Source: Nitrospirota bacterium (GTDB taxonomy: Bacteria > Nitrospirota > Thermodesulfovibrionia > Thermodesulfovibrionales > Magnetobacteriaceae). Taken from it: a DNA stretch of 9,333 bases. The stretch lies in assembly GCA_015233485.1 (NCBI GenBank), contig JADFXO010000143.1, positions 1-9,333 of the forward strand, in the 5' to 3' direction. The first letter of the stretch is position 1, and every line of letters begins with the position of its first letter. Made by a program: the position numbers and the translations under genes. The notes below the pieces were generated by a model. It did not search any database. It had not been told where the DNA came from and saw only the letters and a program-made list of their open reading frames with translations. This document shows positions 1-6,277 of this stretch, one piece after another.

Positions 1-1466
1 ACGGCCACAACCCCGGAGTCGATTATGTCTCTGAGGACGCTTCCCGCCCCAACTGACGGGAGTTGATCTATATCGCCAACAAGGATAAGCGTACACTGCG
101 GCGGCAACGCCTTCAAAAAGTGATGCATTAATATAGTATCCACCATGGAGACTTCGTCAAGGACTACTAAGTTGGCGTCAAGGGGGTTTTTGTCGGTTCT
201 TTTAAATGCGCCGTCTTTTGGGCTGAAGTCCAGAAGGCGGTGAATAGTCTTTGCGTCGTCGCCGGTTGCCTCGGCCATGCGCTTGGCGGCGCGTCCGGTT
301 GGGGCGGCAAGCAGGACGCGCTGCCCAAGCCGTTTGTATATCTTTATAATAGAGTTGATTATCGTGGTCTTTCCCGTGCCCGGCCCGCCGGTTATCACCA
401 GCACCTTTCTATTAAACGACATCTTTACGGCCGTTATCTGATTCTCCGCAAGCGTGATAGACAGCTCCCTCTGCACCCATTGCAAGGCCTTGTCCTCGTC
501 AAAAATATATGGCGTTGAGACAGCCGTGAGGAGTTTTTTCATATTGGCCGCTATTGATGTCTCCGACGTGTAAAACTTTGCCAGATAGACTGCCCTTTTG
601 TCTGGGCTTTTTCCATCCTCGTTTATCCCTTCAATTACGATATGTCTTGCAGAGGCCGCCGCGTTCATTGCCTGCATGACCAGTTCAGATTCTATATCAA
701 GCACCTTCACGCACTCGGCGGCGAGAAGCTCAATGGGATAATACACATGCCCCTCGTCGGCAAGCTGATGAAGGACGTATAATATACCGGACTCTGCCCG
801 CAGCGGTGAGTCCTTTGCAAAGCCAAGTTTTGCCGCTATCTTATCGGCGGTAATGAAGCCAACCCCGTATATGTCAGTTGCCAGTTGGTAGGGATTTGTC
901 TTTACTACTTCGACGGAGTTATGTCCGTACTGCTTAAATATCTTTATGGCATATGCGCTGCTCACTCCGTGAGATTGCAAAAAGAGCATAATCTCTTTAA
1001 TTTCCCGTTGCTCTACCCATGCGGACTTAATCATTTCGACGCGCTTGTCGCCAATTCCATCAACCTCTTTAAGCCTTTCCACGGTTTCCTCAATGATATC
1101 AAGCGTCTTTTCGGCGAATTTCGCAACGAGGCGCTTTGCCAGCACCGGGCCGATTCCCTTTATCAGGCCGGAGCCGAGATATTTCTCAATGCCCACCGCT
1201 GTGGCCGGTGTGATAGATGTGTAGGAGTTTACCTTGAACTGCTGCCCATACTTGGGGTGGATAACCCATGCCCCCCTAAGGCGAAGCACTTCGCCCGGAT
1301 TGATGGACAGGAGATTTCCCGCTACAGTTACAGGCTGCCTGTAACCGGCGACTAACACCTTGATGATACTGAAGGCGTTTTCCTCGTTGGCGTAAGTGAT
1401 ACGCTCAACCTGCCCCTGTATCTCGGCTTCATCCTGAGGCTGCTGAGTTTTGCGAAAATTTGACAT
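1..1466 (-). CDS. recD2: RecD2-type ATP-dependent DNA helicase, N-terminal 488 residues (partial, runs off left edge)
   Basis: The minus strand is open from ATG at 1466-1464 to the window edge. Family role: ATP-driven 5'-3' DNA unwinding by a superfamily 1B helicase in repair or recombination, acting without RecBC. Residues 1-90 form an OB-like N-terminal region. Helix-hairpin-helix-like segments follow at 101-150 (GIGPVLAKRL, VDGIGDKRVEMI) and near 196-215 (YQLATDIYGVGF); this N-terminal extension separates RecD2 from enteric RecD. The ATPase core shows Walker A GGPGTGKTT (360-368), the motif Ia region APTGRAAKRM (388-397), Walker B LDEVSMVD (436-443) and motif III GDIDQLPSVGAG (464-475). 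RecD2 proteins are usually a little over 700 residues, so the second RecA-like domain and UvrD_C_2-like end lie outside. An in-frame TAA shortly upstream makes this ATG the natural start, although no clear Shine-Dalgarno precedes it. Seen: motifs. Inferred: RecD2 rather than another RecD-like helicase. Confidence 0.93.
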   Translation of the reverse strand, partial: MSNFRKTQQPQDEAEIQGQVERITYANEENAFSIIKVLVAGYRQPVTVAGNLLSINPGEVLRLRGAWVIHPKYGQQFKVNSYTSITPATAVGIEKYLGSGLIKGIGPVLAKRLVAKFAEKTLDIIEETVERLKEVDGIGDKRVEMIKSAWVEQREIKEIMLFLQSHGVSSAYAIKIFKQYGHNSVEVVKTNPYQLATDIYGVGFITADKIAAKLGFAKDSPLRAESGILYVLHQLADEGHVYYPIELLAAECVKVLDIESELVMQAMNAAASARHIVIEGINEDGKSPDKRAVYLAKFYTSETSIAANMKKLLTAVSTPYIFDEDKALQWVQRELSITLAENQITAVKMSFNRKVLVITGGPGTGKTTIINSIIKIYKRLGQRVLLAAPTGRAAKRMAEATGDDAKTIHRLLDFSPKDGAFKRTDKNPLDANLVVLDEVSMVDTILMHHFLKALPPQCTLILVGDIDQLPSVGAGSVLRDIIDSGVVA

Positions 1467-1483
1467 ATGCTTGCGTTTATATT

Positions 1484-1513
1484 ATCATATTGTCAATCAA
1501 GATTGCCGTTCAA
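1484..1513 (-). promoter_or_regulatory. possible sigma-70-like promoter for recD2
   Basis: On the minus strand TTGAAC (1513-1508) is followed after 18 bases by TATGAT (1489-1484). Transcription would start near 1477, leaving a leader of about 10 bases, which fits the absence of a Shine-Dalgarno. A perfect TTGACA also lies at 1496-1491 but has no acceptable -10 at the right distance. Identified by eye only. Confidence 0.35.
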
Positions 1514-1549
1514 AGTTGTTTTATTGATTAAAAGTTGTGTTATCGATTA
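1512..1549. repeat. two tandem 19-bp repeats between recD2 and the dCTPase-like gene
   Basis: AAAGTTGTTTTATTGATTA (1512-1530) is followed directly by AAAGTTGTGTTATCGATTA (1531-1549), with 17 of 19 positions identical. The pair abuts the putative recD2 -35 and lies just upstream of the plus-strand ribosome binding site. A period of 19 bp is near two helical turns, so it could be a two-site operator acting on either direction. It could equally be a chance or slipped duplication in AT-rich DNA. Confidence 0.6.
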
Positions 1550-1568
1550 AAAAAACAGGAGCGCTTAA

Positions 1569-1922
1569 ATGACAATTGTGCAATTAACAGAGGCCCTTGA
1601 CGAGTTTGCGGGGGCGCGGGATTGGGGACAGTTTCACAGTCCGAAAAACCTGGCGATGGCCCTCAGTGTTGAGGTAGCCGAGATAGTGGAGTTGTTTCAA
1701 TGGATAAAGGAAGAGGACAGCCACAGCCTCGCGCCTGAGAAACTGGCCGATTTGAAAGATGAAATCGGAGACGTGATGATATATCTGACGAATCTTGCCC
1801 ATAAATTCGACATCAACCCGCTTGAGGCGGCCGCGGAGAAACTGGAAAAGAACAAAAAAAAATACCCCGCCGCCCTTGTAAGGGGCAAATCAGCAAAATA
1901 TACCGAATATGGAGGCCGATAA
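1569..1922 (+). CDS. MazG-like nucleotide pyrophosphohydrolase (RS21-C6/dCTPase type)
   Basis: A 117-residue cytoplasmic all-alpha NTP pyrophosphatase, expected to split a nucleoside triphosphate (dCTP or modified dCTP in the best-known relatives) into monophosphate and pyrophosphate. The motif order is diagnostic: FHSPKNLAMALSVEVAE (22-38) carries the first metal-binding pair E35/E38, FQWIKEED follows at 43-50, and KDEIGDVMIYL (63-73) carries the second pair E65/D68. The Lys-rich KLEKNKKKYP stretch near 91-100 is also typical. Length fits a complete single-domain member, not the two-domain MazG of E. coli. The start is preceded by AGGAG at 1557-1561 at good spacing. The last codons contain the ribosome binding site of the next gene, so the two are likely co-translated. 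Fold assignment is strong; substrate is inferred. Confidence 0.88.
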   Translation: MTIVQLTEALDEFAGARDWGQFHSPKNLAMALSVEVAEIVELFQWIKEEDSHSLAPEKLADLKDEIGDVMIYLTNLAHKFDINPLEAAAEKLEKNKKKYPAALVRGKSAKYTEYGGR

Positions 1923-1923
1923 G

Positions 1924-2403
1924 ATGGAGCTGATAAGCGAAAAAACAGTTGGCACAGGGAAACTCCGCCTTGTCAAGGGCGATATAACCGAACGGGCGGT
2001 TGACGCGATAGTGAACGCGGCAAACTCACACCTGCAGCATGGCGGCGGCGTGGCGGCGGCTATTGTCAGAAAAGGCGGCAGTATTATTCAGGATGAGAGT
2101 GACAAGGCCGGCTACACACCTGTGGGGACAGTGGCTGTCACGCAGGCGGGAAAACTTCCATGTAAGGCGGTCATACACGCCGTCGGGCCGCGGATGGGCG
2201 AGGGCAACGAGAACGAAAAACTAAAAAACGCCGTCATTAATTCGCTCGCGGCAGCCGCTGAAAGAGGTTTTAATAGCATATCTATGCCCGCGGTCAGCTC
2301 CGGTATTTTCGGTTTTCCAAAGGACAGATGCGCGCACATTTTAGTTGAAGAAAGTAAGCAGTTCCTTGAGGCAAGCCCGGCCTCAAGCGTAAAGATTATA
2401 TAA
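1924..2403 (+). CDS. macro-domain protein (ADP-ribose/O-acetyl-ADP-ribose hydrolase type), truncated by in-frame TAA
   Basis: Macro domains bind ADP-ribose; bacterial stand-alone members often deacetylate O-acetyl-ADP-ribose or remove ADP-ribose from protein carboxylates. Visible signatures: LVKGDITERAVDAIVNAANS (adenine-binding D and core strand), LQHGGGVAAAIVRKGG (distal-ribose loop), GYTPVGTVAVTQAGKLPCKAVIHAVGP and MPAVSSGIFGFP (phosphate-binding loop). I chose ATG 1924 because GGAGG at 1911-1915 lies 8 bases before it; the longer ATG at 1909 has no ribosome binding site and overlaps the previous gene. The protein stops at 159 residues after SSVKII. Related proteins continue with another beta strand and helix, and exactly such a sequence follows in the same frame after the TAA. 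The active-site loops are intact, but the missing core strand may destabilise the fold. Fold is certain; activity of the truncated form is unknown. Confidence 0.88.
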   Translation: MELISEKTVGTGKLRLVKGDITERAVDAIVNAANSHLQHGGGVAAAIVRKGGSIIQDESDKAGYTPVGTVAVTQAGKLPCKAVIHAVGPRMGEGNENEKLKNAVINSLAAAAERGFNSISMPAVSSGIFGFPKDRCAHILVEESKQFLEASPASSVKII

Positions 2404-2463
2404 TTCTGCATCTATGACAACACCACACTGGAGCATTTTAAGAGGGAATTTGACGCCATATAA
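2404..2463 (+). pseudogene. detached C-terminal end of the macro domain, in frame behind a stop
   Basis: Directly after the TAA at 2401-2403 the same frame reads FCIYDNTTLEHFKREFDAI and ends at TAA 2461-2463. This resembles the normal end of macro domains: a last strand of the type V-x-F-x-I-Y-D and an amphipathic helix of the type T-x-x-x-F-x-x-x-F. The simplest reading is one base substitution turning a sense codon (AAA, CAA, GAA, TAT, TAC, TTA or TCA) into TAA, or a sequencing error. Confidence 0.7.
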
Positions 2464-2464
2464 A

Positions 2465-2644
2465 CTGGGGATACTCACTCACTCCTTGGTTTTTTACCCC
2501 TATTCTACCATATGGAGGTTTACACACTTTAGTTTACACTCTCATAGGTTTGCCAACGGAGCTGCCCTTGTAGCATGGACAGATGGAACTATGTACACTT
2601 ATTATAATAGTACATGGTACGCATTAGGGGTAAGCTGGAAATAA
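2465..2644 (+). pseudogene. possible 3' gene fragment of unknown function
   Basis: A frame open from within the macro tail (nearest ATG 2414) ends at TAA 2642-2644. From about 2553 it reads protein-like: FANGAALVAWTDGTMYTYY, then NSTWYALGVSWK. That short Trp/Tyr-rich, beta-like end resembles the C-terminus of an extracellular or tail-fibre-type protein. ATG 2414 has no Shine-Dalgarno and overlaps the macro remnant in another frame, so I doubt a gene starts there. More likely it is the tail of a gene whose front was lost by deletion or rearrangement. I do not recognise a family. Confidence 0.3.
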
Positions 2645-2806
2645 CAATAAGGCCATAAATCCTGAAACATGGGAAATGTGTTTTGTCCTATCGGCGAATG
2701 ATTAAAACCGATAGGACTGACTCTTCCTTGGGGGGAGCTTTCATTAACTTCTCTCTTTAAACCTTTAACGGACTCATTGTGTCTAACTGTGCAGTGTGAA
2801 CATAAT
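2645..2806. other. non-coding region upstream of the efflux operon
   Basis: Between the preceding fragment and the ribosome binding site of the efflux operon I see no coding sequence on either strand. It holds the inverted repeat at 2685-2717 and a pyrimidine-rich stretch around 2741-2765. The operon promoter should lie here, but I cannot place one convincingly; TTGTGT at 2777-2782 with CATAAT at 2801-2806 is the nearest match. Confidence 0.5.
2685..2717. repeat. perfect 10-bp inverted repeat, possible terminator or operator
   Basis: GTCCTATCGG (2685-2694) and CCGATAGGAC (2708-2717) are exact reverse complements separated by 13 bases. As RNA this is a stable hairpin. It is followed by TGACTCTTCCTT, only moderately U-rich, so a classical Rho-independent terminator for the upstream genes is possible but not typical. 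Its position about 100 bases before the efflux operon also allows a regulator-binding or mRNA leader role. Confidence 0.55.
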
Positions 2807-2818
2807 AAGGAGAAATTG

Positions 2819-2842
2819 ATGAAGATAGCGGTCTTACATTAG
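2819..2842 (+). CDS. possible 7-residue leader peptide (MKIAVLH) coupled to the adaptor gene
   Basis: AAGGAG at 2807-2812 sits 6 bases before ATG 2819, the only strong ribosome binding site ahead of the adaptor gene. Translation from it gives MKIAVLH and stops at TAG 2840-2842, whose last base is the first base of the GTG start of the adaptor (TAGTG). Such stop-start overlaps let terminating ribosomes re-initiate. Short leader ORFs also control some antibiotic export and resistance genes by ribosome stalling. The alternative is that this was the original N-terminus and an indel moved it out of frame. Confidence 0.4.
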   Translation: MKIAVLH

Positions 2843-4191
2843 TGCGTACACGGCAGACAATTCGAGTCGTAATTATAATAGCCGTTGTGCTGTCTGTTGT
2901 TGGTGCCGGAGCATGGTGGTTTCTTATCAGAGGGAGCAACGCGCCGGTCTTTCGCACTGTGGAGGTCAAACGGGGTGACCTTGAGGCCACTATCAGCTCA
3001 ACAGGCACAGTAGAGCCGGAGCAGGTGGTGGATGTAGGCGCCCAGGTTTCGGGCATTATCATCAGCTTCGGTAAAGACAAACACGGGAAGGTTATTGATT
3101 ACGGCACGCCGGTTGAAGTCGGCACTGTGTTGGCGAGGATTGACGATTCCCTTTATTCAGCAGCGGTAGATGCCGCGAAGGCACAGTTGCAGCAGAACAT
3201 GGCAAACAAGCTCAGCGCCGACGCCAATGTACTCCAGATGAAGGCCAAATTGCTGCAGGCACAGCAGGACTGGGAGAGGGCACAGAGGCTTGGCCCATCC
3301 GATGCCCTTTCCAAAAGCGCTTATGACCAGTACCATGCAAACTACGAGGTTGCTAAGGCCAACATGGAGGCCGCAAAGGCGGCGGTTGAGCAGACAAAGG
3401 CCGCAGTGGCGCAAGTTCAGGCCACCCTCAAAAGCGCGCTGGTCAATCTCGGTTACTGTACCATCAAGTCGCCGGTCAAGGGTGTGATTATTGACCGCCG
3501 GGTTAACATAGGACAGACTGTTGTGTCGAGTATGTCTGCCACAAGCCTGTTTCTGATTGCGACAGATTTAAAGCGCATCCAGCTCTGGCTCTCGGTTAAT
3601 GAAGCCGATATAGGCAGCATTTTGCAAGGCCAGCCGGTGACGTTTACCGTGGATGCGTTTCCTGACAGGGAATTCCACGGGAAGGTCGGTAAAATCAGAC
3701 TCAACGCCACTATGACCCAGAACGTTGTCACATATACCGTTGAGGTTAATACAAAAAACGACGACGGCAAACTGTTGCCCTATCTGACTGCAAATGCAAA
3801 GTTCAAAATCGGCCGTAAAACAGGCGTGCTGGTAGTTCCAAACGCGGCATTGCGCTGGTCACCCTCGCCAAAACTGATTGCCCCGGAGGCCAGGGGCAAG
3901 TCTCGTGAGCATTCTGTAGCATCAGGCAAGGACAGGGAAGGGGCGCACGGCCACACCGATGTTGCGAAGATTCAAGGGACAATTTGGACGCCACAAGGCA
4001 AATTTGTCCGCCCTGTCCATGTCAATGTTGGGATGACTAACGGTGTAATAACCGAGGTCAAAGGCAAGGATTTATCTGACGGACTGCAAGCCATTGTGGG
4101 AGAGATGACGCCGGAGACCAAGGGCGGCAAGGCCGGCACGGGGGCAGAGCAGAACCCGTTTACTCCGCAGATGGGCAGGGGAAGGCACTAA
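2842..4191 (+). CDS. macA: MacA-like periplasmic adaptor (membrane fusion protein) of an ABC-type tripartite efflux pump
   Basis: A 449-residue HlyD/MacA-family protein anchored in the inner membrane that links the transporter to the outer-membrane channel. Residues 9-29 (VVIIIAVVLSVVGAGAWWFLI) are the single N-terminal membrane segment. A first lipoyl half (about 55-103, VDVGAQVSGIIISFG) leads into a long alpha-helical hairpin (about 108-205, Ala/Gln/Lys-rich, AKANMEAAKAAVEQTKAAVA). The second lipoyl half follows (TIKSPVKGVIIDRRVNIGQTV), then a beta-barrel and a membrane-proximal C-terminal domain. A charged His-containing loop (KSREHSVASGKDREGAHGH) interrupts the last part. The start is GTG: the only other upstream candidates in frame before a TAA at 2806-2808 are rare codons, and GTG has no close Shine-Dalgarno, suggesting coupling to the leader ORF. 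The ATPase gene begins 7 bases after its stop. Substrate cannot be read from sequence. Confidence 0.92.
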   Translation: MRTRQTIRVVIIIAVVLSVVGAGAWWFLIRGSNAPVFRTVEVKRGDLEATISSTGTVEPEQVVDVGAQVSGIIISFGKDKHGKVIDYGTPVEVGTVLARIDDSLYSAAVDAAKAQLQQNMANKLSADANVLQMKAKLLQAQQDWERAQRLGPSDALSKSAYDQYHANYEVAKANMEAAKAAVEQTKAAVAQVQATLKSALVNLGYCTIKSPVKGVIIDRRVNIGQTVVSSMSATSLFLIATDLKRIQLWLSVNEADIGSILQGQPVTFTVDAFPDREFHGKVGKIRLNATMTQNVVTYTVEVNTKNDDGKLLPYLTANAKFKIGRKTGVLVVPNAALRWSPSPKLIAPEARGKSREHSVASGKDREGAHGHTDVAKIQGTIWTPQGKFVRPVHVNVGMTNGVITEVKGKDLSDGLQAIVGEMTPETKGGKAGTGAEQNPFTPQMGRGRH

Positions 4192-4198
4192 GGACGTT

Positions 4199-4900
4199 AT
4201 GGAGCTGATCGAATTACGCGATATTCAGAAGACCTACCATCTTGGCGAGGTTGACGTGCCGGTGCTTATGGGTGTGTCGTTAAACGTATTGAGGGGCGAA
4301 TTTATGGCCTTGATGGGCAGCAGCGGCTCCGGTAAGAGTACGCTTATGAATATTGCAGGCTGCCTTGACCGCCCGAGTTCGGGGCAGTACTGGCTTGACG
4401 GCGGGGAGATTTCAATGCTTAACGCGACTGAACGGGCGAGGCTGCGAAACCGCATGGTCGGGTTTGTTTTTCAGACCTTTAATCTGTTGCCCCGCACAAC
4501 CGCCCTTGAAAACGTCATGATGCCCCTGAACTACGCGAGGGACAACCTCACTGAGCATCAAAAAAGGCAGCGTGCCGTGGCCCTGCTGGAAAGGGTTGGC
4601 CTGGCTGACCGGATTGACCACCTCCCGTCTCAGCTTTCAGGCGGGCAGCAGCAGCGCGTGGCTATCGCGCGCGCACTTATCAACCGCCCGCAGGTGCTCC
4701 TTGCGGATGAGCCTACCGGTAATCTCGATTCGCGCACCAGTGAGGAAATCCTGCAGATGTTCCGGCAGCTTAACAGCAAGGACGGCATCACAATAATCCT
4801 CGTCACCCATGACCCCGGCATAGCGAAAGCCGCGGGGAGAACCGTTTACATCAAGGACGGACTTATAGAGAAAAGTTCCAGTATCCGCAGTGGCACATGA
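4199..4900 (+). CDS. MacB/LolD-type ABC transporter ATP-binding protein
   Basis: A 233-residue cytoplasmic ATPase that powers the permease encoded next. All ABC elements are intact: Walker A GSSGSGKST (40-48), Q-loop Gln92 in FVFQTFNLLPRTT, signature LSGGQQQRVAIARAL (146-160), Walker B VLLADEPTGNLD (166-177) with catalytic Glu171, and switch His204 in LVTHD. The FQTFNLLP and ADEPTGNLDS wording is typical of the MacB/LolD/FtsE subfamily, whose members drive mechanotransmission rather than classical import. In E. coli MacB this domain is fused to the permease; here it ends after GLIEKSSSIRSGT, and the stop overlaps the permease start by four bases (ATGA). A modest AGGA at 4191-4194 precedes the start. 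The adjacent adaptor and MacB-type permease favour efflux over lipoprotein release. Confidence 0.94.
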   Translation: MELIELRDIQKTYHLGEVDVPVLMGVSLNVLRGEFMALMGSSGSGKSTLMNIAGCLDRPSSGQYWLDGGEISMLNATERARLRNRMVGFVFQTFNLLPRTTALENVMMPLNYARDNLTEHQKRQRAVALLERVGLADRIDHLPSQLSGGQQQRVAIARALINRPQVLLADEPTGNLDSRTSEEILQMFRQLNSKDGITIILVTHDPGIAKAAGRTVYIKDGLIEKSSSIRSGT

Positions 4901-6270
4901 ACGGCTACGGCACTCTTAAAACGGCCATAAGGGCGCTTCGGCTCAATGTCATGCGGACGATGCTTACCACGCTTGGCATTGTAATAGGCGTCGCCGCGGT
5001 CATAACGATGGCCGAGATAGGCAACGGCGCCTCCCTCGCTATCCAGCGCACTATGGCGAGCATGGGGGCCAACACCCTTGTGGTCATTCCGGGGGCAGCC
5101 AACACCTCCGGCATCAATTTCGGATTCGGCAGCGTGATGACCTTGACGCCGCAGGATGCCAATACCATTGGCACAGAGTGTCCCTCTGTCCGCAGTGTGG
5201 CGCCGATAGTGCGCGCCCGTACGCAGTTGGTATTTGGCAACCGCAACTATGCGCCGACGTATCTGTACGGCACAACTCCTTCATTTCTTGACATTCGGGA
5301 CTGGACAGATATGGACAGTGGTGAGATGTTCACTGAGCATGACGTACGCAACGTAAATAAGGTCTGCGTAATCGGCCAGTCAATCGTAAGGGAGTTGTTC
5401 GGCGGCGAATCGCCCATAGGCAAGGAGATAAGGGTGCGCAACGTGGCGTTTAAGGTCGTCGGCGTATTGCGTTCAAAGGGGGCAAATATGATGGGTATGG
5501 ACCAGGACGATATTTTGCTGGCGCCATGGACTACCATCAAATACCGCGTGGTGGCTACGTCTCTCTCCGCTGCCAATCAGAGCAGTACAAACACGTCAAA
5601 CAACAACGATGTCACGAGCCTCAACCAGCTATATCCTAATCTCCAGCAAAACCTCTACCCCGTTGCCTCTGCCACAGAGCAGGCCGACACGCCGCAGCCC
5701 ATACGGTTTACAAACGTTGACCAGATACTGACCGATGCGAGGTCTGCCGTGCAGATTCCTTCCGCCATACGTGAAATAACCATACTTCTTCGCCAAAATC
5801 ACCACATTTCGCCCTCTGACCCTGATGATTTCATCGTACGCGACATGACCGAGATTACCAAGGCGATGACTTCGACGACGGAGTTGATAACCAAACTCCT
5901 GTTATGTGTTGCACTTATTTCGCTTGTTGTCGGGGGTATCGGCATCATGAACATAATGCTTGTTTCAGTCACTGAACGAACTCGTGAGATTGGCCTTCGC
6001 ATGGCGGTAGGCGCCGAGCCGGCAGACATCTTGCGGCAGTTTCTGGCAGAGGCGGTAGTTCTATGTCTCATAGGCGGCAATATAGGCATAATACTGGGGC
6101 GCGGGGCCTCCTATATCATAACCTCGGTGTTGCACTGGCCGACAGCGGCCTCAATGGGTGCGATAGTAGTCTCTGTGGTTGTGTCGGCCAGTGTCGGTGT
6201 AATTTTTGGTTTCTATCCGGCGTGGAAGGCCTCACGGCTTGACCCCATTGACGCACTAAGGTACGAGTGA
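4897..6270 (+). CDS. macB: MacB-type ABC permease (MacB_PCD + FtsX domains) without fused ATPase
   Basis: A 457-residue inner-membrane permease in four-helix MacB topology. Membrane helix 1 is at about 22-40 (MLTTLGIVIGVAAVITMAE); a large periplasmic domain covers 41-330; helices 2 to 4 lie near 333-357, 383-409 and 420-441. Family hallmarks are MNIMLVSVTERTREIGLRMA (351-370, the coupling helix contacting the ATPase) and the C-terminal YPAWKASRLDPIDALRYE. It corresponds to the second half of E. coli MacB, the ATPase being a separate protein. The periplasmic domain contains a polar Asn/Ser-rich stretch at about 220-245 followed by TPQPIRFTNVDQIL, an insertion I associate with MacB homologues from some environmental phyla (from memory). 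The start overlaps the ATPase stop as ATGA, implying coupled translation in fixed ratio. The transported compound is unknown. Confidence 0.93.
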   Translation: MNGYGTLKTAIRALRLNVMRTMLTTLGIVIGVAAVITMAEIGNGASLAIQRTMASMGANTLVVIPGAANTSGINFGFGSVMTLTPQDANTIGTECPSVRSVAPIVRARTQLVFGNRNYAPTYLYGTTPSFLDIRDWTDMDSGEMFTEHDVRNVNKVCVIGQSIVRELFGGESPIGKEIRVRNVAFKVVGVLRSKGANMMGMDQDDILLAPWTTIKYRVVATSLSAANQSSTNTSNNNDVTSLNQLYPNLQQNLYPVASATEQADTPQPIRFTNVDQILTDARSAVQIPSAIREITILLRQNHHISPSDPDDFIVRDMTEITKAMTSTTELITKLLLCVALISLVVGGIGIMNIMLVSVTERTREIGLRMAVGAEPADILRQFLAEAVVLCLIGGNIGIILGRGASYIITSVLHWPTAASMGAIVVSVVVSASVGVIFGFYPAWKASRLDPIDALRYE

Positions 6271-6277
6271 GGGTGTG

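Noticed and set aside
240..1355. Plus-strand open frames at 240-518 and 885-1355
   Set aside because: They lie antisense to the continuous recD2 frame, which carries all the helicase motifs; their own translations show no domain and no ribosome site.
1909..1923. Longer start for the macro protein at ATG 1909
   Set aside because: It overlaps the preceding gene, lacks a Shine-Dalgarno and adds residues (MEADK) outside the domain; GGAGG at 1911-1915 points to ATG 1924.
2401..2403. Programmed stop-codon readthrough or recoding (Sec/Pyl) in the macro gene
   Set aside because: The stop is TAA, not TGA or TAG, and no recoding hairpin is apparent directly after it; mutation or error is simpler.
2777..2806. 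Promoter TTGTGT-18-CATAAT for the efflux operon
   Set aside because: Transcription would begin around 2813, after the AAGGAG ribosome binding site, which would remove it from the mRNA.
6275..6277. GTG start for the outer-membrane factor
   Set aside because: It lies only two bases from GAGG 6269-6272; the following ATG codons have proper spacing and leave the signal peptide intact.
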